Assembly: GCF_007559005.1 (NCBI RefSeq)
Contig: NZ_CP041763.1
Location: forward strand, 2,326,463 to 2,390,462
Direction: 5' to 3'
DNA: 64,000 bases
DNA from: Gordonia zhaorongruii
GTDB taxonomy: Bacteria > Actinomycetota > Actinomycetes > Mycobacteriales > Mycobacteriaceae
A program made the translations under genes and the position numbers. Under the pieces are notes generated by a model. That model was not told the origin of the DNA. It ran no database searches and saw nothing but the letters and a program-made list of their open reading frames with translations. This document shows positions 8,462-16,206 of this stretch, piece by piece; the stretch's first letter is position 1, and each line of letters begins with the position of its first letter.

Positions 8462-9322
8462 ATGACACACCAACCGGACATTCTCGTCGTCGGAGCAACC
8501 GGCACCACGGGACGGGCAGTCGGCGATAGCCTGACCGCGGCCGGGACTCGATTCCGTGCGATGTCACGAACTCCACAGCGCGTGACGAGCCCCCTCGCAA
8601 CACCAGTCCGGGGCGATCTCGATGACGCCGCCAGCGTCCGCGACGCCCTCGTCGGCGTCCGGGCCGCGTACCTCGTCACGCCATCATCCGAGGCGGCCGA
8701 GAGGCAGCAGACTCTCTTCATCGACCAGGCGATGCATGCGGGCGTTGAGCACCTCGTCCTACTGTCGCAGCTCGGCGCGGATGCCGGTTCACCGGTGCGC
8801 TTCCTGCGTTACCACGGTGTGGTCGAGGACCACGCCTCACGTGCGGGCATCGGCCTGACCGCACTGCGCCCGAACCTCTTCATGCAAGGGCTTCTCGCCG
8901 TGGCGGGCACCGTGCGGCACACCGGAACACTGCCTGCGCCCATCGGGTCCGCACCGGTGAGCATCATCGACGCCCGGGACATCGGCGATGTCGCGGCGCG
9001 CGCCGTCGTCGCTGCGCATCCGATGGGCGTCCAGACGCTCACCGGCCCGGAAGCGCTCACGCATGCGGAACTGGCCGATCGACTCGGAACGGCGACGGGG
9101 CAGACGATCTCGTTCGACGACGTCGATCCCCGTCGGTTCGAGGAACTCCTCACGGGAGTCCTCCCCTCCTGGCAGGTCGCCGGCGTCCTCGAGGACTACG
9201 CCCACTACGCCCGCGGTGAAGCCGCCGAGGTCTCCCCGGCAGTGCCCGACTTGCTCGGTCGTCCAGCGCGACAGTTCAGTGCATTCGCCAACGAGCACGC
9301 TGATTCTTTCCGAGCATCGTGA
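8462..9322 (+). CDS. NmrA-like NAD(P)-binding oxidoreductase
   Basis: The 286-residue protein starts at ATG 8462 after GAAAGAGAAG. Its N-terminus carries ILVVGATGTTGRAV, the GxxGxxG nucleotide-binding motif of atypical SDRs of the NmrA/TMR group. It continues with VRGDLDDAASVRDAL and LLSQLGAD, as in NAD(P)H-binding quinone-oxidoreductase-like proteins. The substrate is unknown. As the second gene behind an autoregulated TetR it is probably induced by a small reactive or toxic compound. It is the last gene before the remnants that border the 9.49-21.38 kb island. Confidence 0.85.
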   Translation: MTHQPDILVVGATGTTGRAVGDSLTAAGTRFRAMSRTPQRVTSPLATPVRGDLDDAASVRDALVGVRAAYLVTPSSEAAERQQTLFIDQAMHAGVEHLVLLSQLGADAGSPVRFLRYHGVVEDHASRAGIGLTALRPNLFMQGLLAVAGTVRHTGTLPAPIGSAPVSIIDARDIGDVAARAVVAAHPMGVQTLTGPEALTHAELADRLGTATGQTISFDDVDPRRFEELLTGVLPSWQVAGVLEDYAHYARGEAAEVSPAVPDLLGRPARQFSAFANEHADSFRAS

Positions 9323-9346
9323 GGGCGACGATCACGTGCCGACCCA

Positions 9347-9421
9347 CTAGGACATCGCGTACTCGACCTCCGTCTGCAGCCCGCCGAGATAACAGGTCAG
9401 TGCGAGTTTGCACCTGGCCTC
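9347..9421 (-). pseudogene. Remnant of a YdcF-type C-terminus
   Basis: The minus-strand translation ending at the stop codon complement 9347-9349 contains LTCYLGGLQTEVEYAMS. This aligns with LIWYLSGLQTELVEAGVA at the C-terminus of the YdcF protein at 6577. No frame continues upstream, so only about 24 codons survive. It sits just outside the left end of the island, which points to an old duplication followed by deletion. Confidence 0.5.
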
Positions 9422-9492
9422 ATCATCATCGGCGTGCTCATGATCGAGCTCGGTGCCGCGTAACTAGCCCCACCCGTGTAGTACGGGGTTTC

Positions 9493-9516
9493 TAGACGTT
9501 GAACCGGAAATCCACC
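9493..9516 (-). repeat. Displaced 3' end of ychF (att-like repeat, left)
   Basis: These 24 bases match 21381-21404, the end of intact ychF, at 21 positions and in the same orientation. Read on the minus strand they encode V-D-F-R-F-N-V-stop, against V-E-F-R-F-N-V-stop in ychF. Two of the three differences are synonymous. This is what integration at a gene 3' end leaves behind: the incoming element rebuilds the gene end and the old end is displaced to the far side. Confidence 0.65.
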
Positions 9517-9750
9517 GAGTTACAGTGATTGCGGAACCTTAGGAGCTAAGGCTGTTCCAAGTCGGCAGAGTACCGCCTGAACTGGGGTTTTAGTGCGAGA
9601 AGGCACCGCGCGGAGGGCAACCTGCGCCACTTGGAGCGCCTGAAGGCAGGCCTAGCAGCCAGGGTCGCAAGAGTCGCGAGGAGGACCAGCAGACGCGCTA
9701 GTCGACAGGTTGGCGCGCCTACAAGACTCCCTATACCTCCAAAGCCGAGA

Positions 9751-9927
9751 TTAGAGGTTTGGCCTACCGCCAACGCTGACCCAGTACGGACACTCGCCAT
9801 CGTGGTTCGCCCAGTCGCACGCGTGAGGACCCTCGTGGTGGTGCCAGCCGCCGAAGCGACCAAGCCCCTCAGACCAGTGCTTACAGTGGATGACCTTCGG
9901 CGCGCGCTCGGTGTCATCAGTAGACAT
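9751..9927 (-). CDS. Small Cys/His-rich hypothetical protein
   Basis: ATG at 9927 gives 58 residues. The sequence has HCKHW, then GGWHHHEGPHACDW and HDGECPYW, so about eight His and three Cys could bind a metal. I do not recognise a family. The longer frame to 9993 adds a Gly/Ser-rich stretch that looks unlike protein. No strong ribosome site is visible. It lies alone near the left end of the island, antisense to the direction of the TA pair. It is a candidate real gene because its composition is protein-like rather than frame-shadow-like. Confidence 0.35.
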   Translation of the reverse strand: MSTDDTERAPKVIHCKHWSEGLGRFGGWHHHEGPHACDWANHDGECPYWVSVGGRPNL

Positions 9928-10139
9928 GGGTCCATGATCCCACGCCGCACCGCCGGGACTGCCGGAGCAGTAGCGCCCACCCATGCTCCGCAACGAGAGT
10001 CATCAGCGACGCTGGCGCTGACACGGCGGGGGTAACGGACCGATAGCTCTTGAGGGTCAGTGCCTAACCATATGATTGGGACAAGGTCACTCGCACCCGG
10101 CCCGCCGCCGCTGACCGCCACTCGGGGAGGAGCATCACC

Positions 10140-11273
10140 ATGGCACGCGCACCCATCAACGGGGCCACGCTGACTTGGGCGCGCTCCGTCATGCACCTGG
10201 ATGCCCAGGACGTGGCCAGCGCCGCTGGCACAACCCTCGAACGGACACTTGCATTTGAGTCCGGCGACGAGCAGCCAACCCTGAAGCAGCTAGAGAAGAT
10301 TGCCAAGAAGTTGGACCGGACAATGGCCTTCTTCTTCGCTCCTCCGCCAGCGTCCACGGACGTTCCACAGACCCCCGACTTTCGTGGGCGTGGAGCGGAA
10401 CCCCTCCCACCCCTTCTAGCGCGCGAGATGCGTCGCGCGGAGCAGCACCGCGACACTGTGTTAGACCTCCAGGGAGCGCCGGAGCGGACGGCCCGAGTGG
10501 GTTCCATCACTTGGGACACTTACCGCAAGCGTGCCAGCGAGCTCCGCGCCTATCTCGGTCTCCGCGAAGAGTTTGTCCCCCCCGAGAATGGCCAGAATCA
10601 GGTACTGAACTTTTGGAGAGGACTGCTGGAGCACCATGGCTACCTCGTGTTCCAGACGACCAAGGTGCCTCTCAGCACATTCCGAGGCCTGTCCATTCAG
10701 CACGATTCCTTGCCAGTAATCATCCTTAATGGATCCGATTCCAACAACGGCAAGGTGTTCACCCTCTTCCACGAGGTCGCACACCTTGCCAACAAAACCA
10801 GCGGCCTGTGCGATCTGGATGAGGATGTGAATGAAGAGGCAATCGCCAATTCATTCGCAGCGAACTTCCTCATGCCCTACAAGCAGGTCACTGCGTTGGT
10901 AAAGACACTGGATGGAGAGCCCAGCGACCTAGCATCCAAGGTAGCGGCGCGCTTCAAGGTCAGCTACCTGGCCGCAGGCATCCGTCTCCGGACATTGAAT
11001 GTAATTGATGACGACGATTTGGAATCCATCTGGCGGGAGAGCGACGCAGTCTGGGCCAAGAGTCGAGCGGACCAGAAGGCAAAGACCGGCGGGCCCGCCC
11101 CCTGGCGCGTGCGTTACCGAGACCTTGGTAGCACATATGTCGGCACCGTGGCGCGCGCCGTGGAGGACTCCCGAGTTGACTGGATGGATGCCAGTTACCT
11201 CCTGAACGCACGGATTCCCATGGTCAGACAGATGTTTGAGGAGTATTACCGGACCGAGGGGAGCAACCAGTGA
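10140..11273 (+). CDS. XRE-type HTH plus ImmA/IrrE metallopeptidase (antitoxin-like)
   Basis: The product is 377 residues, with GGGGAGG-like purines 10 bases upstream of ATG 10140. Residues about 12-65 resemble an XRE helix-turn-helix (LDAQDVASAAG, LKQLEKIAKKLDR). The ImmA/IrrE domain follows, with zinc motif HEVAH at 211-215 and downstream Glu in NEEAIANSFAANFLMP. Such proteins (COG2856) cleave repressors in ICEBs1 and Deinococcus and act as antitoxin partners of DUF4411 proteins. The stop overlaps the next gene start (GTGA), so the two products are made together. Proteolytic activity here is inferred from the intact HExxH. Confidence 0.88.
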   Translation: MARAPINGATLTWARSVMHLDAQDVASAAGTTLERTLAFESGDEQPTLKQLEKIAKKLDRTMAFFFAPPPASTDVPQTPDFRGRGAEPLPPLLAREMRRAEQHRDTVLDLQGAPERTARVGSITWDTYRKRASELRAYLGLREEFVPPENGQNQVLNFWRGLLEHHGYLVFQTTKVPLSTFRGLSIQHDSLPVIILNGSDSNNGKVFTLFHEVAHLANKTSGLCDLDEDVNEEAIANSFAANFLMPYKQVTALVKTLDGEPSDLASKVAARFKVSYLAAGIRLRTLNVIDDDDLESIWRESDAVWAKSRADQKAKTGGPAPWRVRYRDLGSTYVGTVARAVEDSRVDWMDASYLLNARIPMVRQMFEEYYRTEGSNQ

Positions 11274-11731
11274 GCTACACCCTCGATTCAAACATTCTCA
11301 TCAACATGGAGCGGCTCTACCCCCGCGACATCTTCCCGTCCCTATGGGCTTCACTCGAAGGCCTCGTGAGCCAGGGAGAGGCCTGTATCTGCGAAGCAGT
11401 CCACCGCGAGTTGGAGCGAGGCGACGACGACCTCCACATCTGGGCAAAGAACCTCCACGGGTTCCTATGCGCAACGCATCAAGATGAGGTGTTGACGGTG
11501 GCCGCCATCACTCAGGCCCACCCCGGCTGGGTGAGCGGAACACAGAACGATGCCGACCCCTGGGTCATTGCCCATGGACTTCAAGAGCAGCGGGTAGTGG
11601 TTACCGAGGAAACCCTGAAGGGTCCCAACACCCCGGACCGGAACCAGAAGATCCCCAATGTTGCTTTGGAACACGGGGTACCCACCATGAAGTTTTTCGG
11701 ATTCGTCAAGGCGCAAGGATGGACTTTCTAG
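11270..11731 (+). CDS. DUF4411 family PIN-like toxin
   Basis: This 153-residue protein starts with YTLDSNILINMERLYP, the PIN-domain opening with its conserved Asp. It continues with AVHRELERG (conserved Glu) and QNDADPWVIAHG (second acidic site), with a C-terminal VVTEET strand. This is the DUF4411 pattern, a PIN-fold group predicted to be an RNase toxin. It is translationally coupled to the upstream XRE-ImmA/IrrE gene by a 4-base overlap. Together they form a recognised type II toxin-antitoxin arrangement, which may stabilise the island or act in phage defence. Confidence 0.85.
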   Translation: MSYTLDSNILINMERLYPRDIFPSLWASLEGLVSQGEACICEAVHRELERGDDDLHIWAKNLHGFLCATHQDEVLTVAAITQAHPGWVSGTQNDADPWVIAHGLQEQRVVVTEETLKGPNTPDRNQKIPNVALEHGVPTMKFFGFVKAQGWTF

Positions 11732-11863
11732 CCGCAATGCAAACCTGGGGTCGCTCCCACTCCAGGACAGCAACGGGGTAATCCGAGTATCGGAACCAAG
11801 CTTTGAAAGGCTAAGTTTGCTGCCCGCCAGTACCGAGTGAGTTGCCTTTTAACGCGGAACCGC

Positions 11864-14803
11864 TCAAGCACTCTTCCGGTAGGTTGCATTGAACACCGCA
11901 CTAGCGAGCCATTGCTTGAAGCTGCTGTTGTCCTGGAACTCCTTGAAGAGCTGAGTGTCGTCTGAGATGAGGCGCAGCATGACCTGGCTGAGGGCACGGT
12001 CGCTCTCGACGCGGGCGTTCACTGGGTCGTCGTTGGCCTGCGCATTCTTGTAGGCCTCGTCCTCGGACACCAGGCGCGGGATCTCTTCGGTGATGAACCG
12101 CTGGACACGATCGGCGTCGTTCCACTCGATGTTGCCAAAGTGATCGTTGAAGCTTCGGACGATCGCCGAGAGTCTCTCAAGCTCCGGATCCGAAAGGTGT
12201 CCTCCACCGTTGGGCGGTGGTGGCGCAAGAATGCCGTCTGCGTCTTCAAGCACGATCTTCATCGCGTTGAGCTTCTCAGCGCGATACGACTCCAAGTCGA
12301 TGTTCTCGAGGATTCCGGCGGCGAGATCCTCTTCCTTGGGAGCCGGCAGCTTGGGCACGAGATGGTCAAGGAAGATCGATCGCTTCTCCCACTCAGTGCT
12401 GCCGTAAGGCAGGACGGTGGAGAGGAAGTTGTACGTGCGAAGGAAGGCTTTGGCATCACCCTTGAACTTCACCTGGTCATCTTCGTCGGGGAGTTCGATG
12501 TACTCAGCGACACTGGTGTCCAGCAGCGGGTCAAGCTGGTCGCGCCTCTCCCCCGCCAGGTACCGGCTAACAAATTCTTCGACCTGCTCAGCTGTGTAGA
12601 TCCCCAATGCGTCGAGGTCATTGACCAGGTCATGCAGCTTGTTGGCGTCCGTCTCTTCAGCCAGCACGGTCGTGCGGTAGTACGGTTCGAACGCGCGCTG
12701 GATCTCCTCAGCATCGTTGGCGAAGTCGAGAACGAAGGTGTCGTGCTTCGCCGGATGTGCCCGATTGAGCCGCGACAGCGTCTGCACCGCCAGGACACCC
12801 GACAACGCCTTGTCCACGTACATCGTGTGCAGCAGTGGCTCGTCGTAGCCGGTCTGGAACTTGTTCGCGACGACGAGGATCCGACTCGGGTCGGTCTTCA
12901 CCTGTTCGGCGATCGCGTTGGACGGGAAGCCATTCAAACTTGCCTCGGTGACTTTCAGCCCCTTGTACTCGTGCTCACCAGAGAATGCGACGACCGCCCT
13001 GTACGGGCTCTTGCGGGCTGCGAGCGCGTCACGAATCGCATGGAAGTACTCGATGCACCGTGCGATCGACGAAGTTACAACCATTGCCCGCGCTTGGCCA
13101 CCGATCTTCCGCTTCGCGACCACCTGAGCAAGGAAGTGTTCGATCATGATGTCGGTCTTCTGAGCAATGGCGTGCTCGTTGCCCTCGACATAGGAGCGAA
13201 GTTTCTTCGAGGCGCGCTTCGCATCGAACTCGGGATCGTCCTCCACGGTCTTCATCAGCTTGTAGTAGCTGCCGACGGGCGTGTAGTTGGAGAGGACATC
13301 GACGATGAAGCCCTCCTGAATCGCCTGCTTCATCGTGTACGAATGGAATGGTCGGAAGCTCGTGCCTCCTTCGGCGTTGGGCACCGGCTCGCCGAACATC
13401 TCGAGCGTCTTGTTTTTCGGCGTAGCCGTGAAAGCGAAGTAGCTCGCGTTCGTCAGCAGCTTCTTGCCCTCGATGATCCGGTTGATCCGGTCCTCGACGG
13501 TGTCTTCGTCGTGGACCTCGATGCCGCCGAGTGCGCTCGAGACGGCCGCCGAAGTCTTCGACCCCTGGGACGAGTGCGCCTCGTCGATAACGATGGCGAA
13601 CCTACGGTCACGATGGTCCGCTCCGATGTCATCCAGAATGTACGGGAACTTCTGCACCGTGGTGACGATGATCTTCTTGCCCGCCGTGATCGCACGGCGA
13701 AGATCTCCGGAACGGTCCGCATGCACCACGGTTGATCCCACCTGCAGGAACGACTTGATGGTTTGTGTGAGCTGGCTGTCGAGGATGATGCGGTCGGTGA
13801 CGACGATGATCGAGTCGAAGGCGATCTTGCCGTTATGTGTGGCCTCGGTGAGCTGATGGGTCAGCCAGGCGATTGAGTTCGATTTTCCACTGCCGGCGGA
13901 GTGTTGGATGAGGTAGCGACGACCCGGCCCGTTCGAGCCGACATCGGCCAAGAGATCGCGCACCACATCGAGCTGGTGGTACCGGGGGAAGATCGCCTTC
14001 GAAAATTTCTTCCCCGTCTTGGGATTCTTCTCGACCACGATCTGCGCATAGTTCTCGATGATCCCAGCAAGGCTCTGAGGCGCGAGAACCTGCCGCCACA
14101 GGTAGTCAGTCATGACCCCATCGGGGTTTGGCGGGTTACCCGCTCCGTCGTTGAACCCCTGATCGAACGGAAGGAACCACGATGAAGTGCCCTTGAGCTC
14201 GGTGCAGAATCGTGCGCGCTGGTCATCCAGCGCGAAGTGCGCGATCGTCCGTCCGAACGCGAATAGCGGTTCACGACGATCGCGGTCACGCTGGTACTGC
14301 TGCACCGCGTCTTCCACCGTCTGGTTCGTGATGTTGTTCTTCAACTCAAAGGTAAAGATTGGCAGGCCATTGACGAACGCCACGAGGTCCACGGCGTCCC
14401 CTGTGTTGCTGACGCTGTGGTGCACCTGCCGTGTGATGACGAATCGATTCGCGGCAAAAAACTCAGCTGCCTTCGAGTTTCTGGGCGCGGGCGTCGGATA
14501 ATACAGGTCAACATGCTTACCGAGATGGTCGATGCCGTTACGCAGCACGTGCACAACGCCCCGCCGTGTGATCTCACTTTGGAGCCGCATCAGGAACTTG
14601 TGGCGCGCGGGTGTCTCTGTTGCGAGCCCGAGCGGCTCGACAAGATCGGGCTGAGTCAACTCGATGAACAGAGCGAGGTGCATTAGATCGATCGCGTAGG
14701 AGGCGACATAGTCGCCGGGTGCACCCTCGGTCCAGCCACCATCGCTCATCTGAGTGACGATGAGCGTTTCCAAGCTCTCCTCGTTGAGTCGCTGCATGCT
14801 CAC
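11864..14803 (-). CDS. hsdR: Type I restriction endonuclease subunit R
   Basis: The 979-residue protein has the HsdR layout. The N-terminal nuclease shows FTFELKN near residue 152 (ExK of the PD-(D/E)XK site). The helicase has Walker A SAGSGKSNS near 312 and the DEAH box VIDEAHSSQ near 405, with later motifs TATPKN and NKFQTGYDEP. The C-terminus is helical and would contact the methylase. It translocates and cleaves DNA lacking the methylation pattern set by HsdM/HsdS. The gene overlaps hsdS by four bases and closes the M-S-R operon. All catalytic motifs are present, so it looks active. Confidence 0.95.
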   Translation of the reverse strand: MSMQRLNEESLETLIVTQMSDGGWTEGAPGDYVASYAIDLMHLALFIELTQPDLVEPLGLATETPARHKFLMRLQSEITRRGVVHVLRNGIDHLGKHVDLYYPTPAPRNSKAAEFFAANRFVITRQVHHSVSNTGDAVDLVAFVNGLPIFTFELKNNITNQTVEDAVQQYQRDRDRREPLFAFGRTIAHFALDDQRARFCTELKGTSSWFLPFDQGFNDGAGNPPNPDGVMTDYLWRQVLAPQSLAGIIENYAQIVVEKNPKTGKKFSKAIFPRYHQLDVVRDLLADVGSNGPGRRYLIQHSAGSGKSNSIAWLTHQLTEATHNGKIAFDSIIVVTDRIILDSQLTQTIKSFLQVGSTVVHADRSGDLRRAITAGKKIIVTTVQKFPYILDDIGADHRDRRFAIVIDEAHSSQGSKTSAAVSSALGGIEVHDEDTVEDRINRIIEGKKLLTNASYFAFTATPKNKTLEMFGEPVPNAEGGTSFRPFHSYTMKQAIQEGFIVDVLSNYTPVGSYYKLMKTVEDDPEFDAKRASKKLRSYVEGNEHAIAQKTDIMIEHFLAQVVAKRKIGGQARAMVVTSSIARCIEYFHAIRDALAARKSPYRAVVAFSGEHEYKGLKVTEASLNGFPSNAIAEQVKTDPSRILVVANKFQTGYDEPLLHTMYVDKALSGVLAVQTLSRLNRAHPAKHDTFVLDFANDAEEIQRAFEPYYRTTVLAEETDANKLHDLVNDLDALGIYTAEQVEEFVSRYLAGERRDQLDPLLDTSVAEYIELPDEDDQVKFKGDAKAFLRTYNFLSTVLPYGSTEWEKRSIFLDHLVPKLPAPKEEDLAAGILENIDLESYRAEKLNAMKIVLEDADGILAPPPPNGGGHLSDPELERLSAIVRSFNDHFGNIEWNDADRVQRFITEEIPRLVSEDEAYKNAQANDDPVNARVESDRALSQVMLRLISDDTQLFKEFQDNSSFKQWLASAVFNATYRKSA

Positions 14804-16206
14804 TCCTCGCCTTCGCTCAGTGCTTCCTCAAGATCATCATCGATTGCCGCGACCGCGTTGTCGAACGACTCGGGTGCGTCCGGCATCGTCGCTGCGATGG
14901 CACGGACGTCGACCTGGCCCGTCACGACATCGGCGACGAGCCGGGTACGGAATTCCCTCAATAGCGAAATCTCGTTTCCATTGCTTTCGATCGCTCGATC
15001 CAGTCGCGCGGTATGATCAGCAACACGGGCGATCACGGTTCGCTGCTCAGCCAGTGGGGGCATGAGAATCTCAAGGTTCTTCACCTCGGCTAATCCCAAC
15101 CCTTGTTTCGTTCCGCCGTACTCGCTTGCGCGCAACTGAATTTGACTCGGCAGACTCTTCATTGCCAAACCCAAAAATTCAGCATCTACAGCATCGTGGG
15201 TAGGTCTAATTAACGCGATGTGCTGATTTACGTACGCCTCCGCCGTCCAGTCAGCAGGGACCATCGAGACATTCCCGGTCAGCGCTCCGGTTATACACAT
15301 GAGAAGGTCTCGGGGCTGCACCCGTGTACGGACGCCCTCAGCTGCCGACTCGGGCAGGTCCACGCGCTGGAGGTTTGACAGTTTCAGATTGAGCTGACGT
15401 CCGAGATTTCCACTTTGTAAGAAGATTGGGCCTTGAGCCGCATAATATTCGGCCCAGCCGCGGGAACCCGATGTCACGAACCGTGTAATAGTCCGGCAGC
15501 GCCGCCACTCCCATCCTTCGGGAACACTCTCCAGCCATGGAAGGCTAGAGACCGACTGGAGTGGCTTGTCCCGTCCGGTCACAAGGTCATTCGTTATCCT
15601 CGCACGCTGTTCGTGGAGCAACTTGATCAGGCGACGCTTGGCAGCGATGGCGTTGTCGATGCGGGTATTCGCGTGGGCGAGGTACTTCACGATCGCCGCC
15701 TGCTCCTCCGCCGGTGGTACCAGGCAAGGCATCCGCTTAAGGTCCGACCAGCCCAGTTGCTGACGCAACCCGCTACCCATGCCATAGATGCGCTTCGATG
15801 AGTCAACAACAGTCAGATACAGATACGCGTACGAATCGCCCCAGGCCCCAGTGGGGCGCAAACCGATGTATGCCGAGGTGATGATTCCACGGTCCTTGAC
15901 ATGTCCGACGCGAATGCTCGTCTGGTCGTTCTGCAGGTCCGTCGGGCGCACGACGATGTCACCGGGGCCGAGAATTTGGTACCCCTCGTAGGAGTCCGGT
16001 ACCAATCCGCGCTGCTTCTCAACTGGCTTTACGACAACTTTTCCATAGCTAAGGGAGAGAACCTGAGACTCGATGAGACCATCATTCTTATGACGGTTCT
16101 CTTGAAGTACGGCGAGCCCTGGCTGCACGCTCCAATGGCTCGGCGTTGGGGCAGACCAGAAGGGATTTTGGGTCGTCTGCGCATACGGGGGGAGAGCGCG
16201 AAACAT
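14800..16206 (-). CDS. hsdS: Type I restriction-modification specificity subunit S
   Basis: The 468-residue protein has two target-recognition domains. TRD1 spans about residues 20-165, with conserved spacer PPAEEQAAIVKYLAHANTRI at 165-190. TRD2 follows from about 220, ending with MPPLAEQRTVIARV near 395 and a second helical spacer. The two halves together set a bipartite recognition sequence and dock two HsdM subunits. A single complete copy is present, and I see no inverted hsdS fragments nearby that would allow shuffling. Start and stop overlap neighbours (TGATG with hsdM, 4 bases with hsdR). Confidence 0.93.
   Translation of the reverse strand: MFRALPPYAQTTQNPFWSAPTPSHWSVQPGLAVLQENRHKNDGLIESQVLSLSYGKVVVKPVEKQRGLVPDSYEGYQILGPGDIVVRPTDLQNDQTSIRVGHVKDRGIITSAYIGLRPTGAWGDSYAYLYLTVVDSSKRIYGMGSGLRQQLGWSDLKRMPCLVPPAEEQAAIVKYLAHANTRIDNAIAAKRRLIKLLHEQRARITNDLVTGRDKPLQSVSSLPWLESVPEGWEWRRCRTITRFVTSGSRGWAEYYAAQGPIFLQSGNLGRQLNLKLSNLQRVDLPESAAEGVRTRVQPRDLLMCITGALTGNVSMVPADWTAEAYVNQHIALIRPTHDAVDAEFLGLAMKSLPSQIQLRASEYGGTKQGLGLAEVKNLEILMPPLAEQRTVIARVADHTARLDRAIESNGNEISLLREFRTRLVADVVTGQVDVRAIAATMPDAPESFDNAVAAIDDDLEEALSEGEE

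Larger units (their letters stand above)
9323..9750. other. Gene-free junction between chromosome and island
   Basis: This stretch of about 430 bases holds the YdcF-like remnant, a short hairpin at 9473-9487 (CCCGT, loop GTAGT, ACGGG), the displaced ychF end at 9493-9516, and then about 230 bases with no convincing gene. The hairpin lies just beyond the displaced ychF stop in the minus-strand reading, where the old ychF terminator would be expected. Confidence 0.5.

Noticed and set aside
12140..13735. 531-codon plus-strand frame
   Set aside because: Antisense to hsdR, whose nuclease and helicase motifs are intact.
14800..16206. Phase-variable hsdS
   Set aside because: Only one hsdS is present and I found no inverted partial copy or recombinase gene close by.
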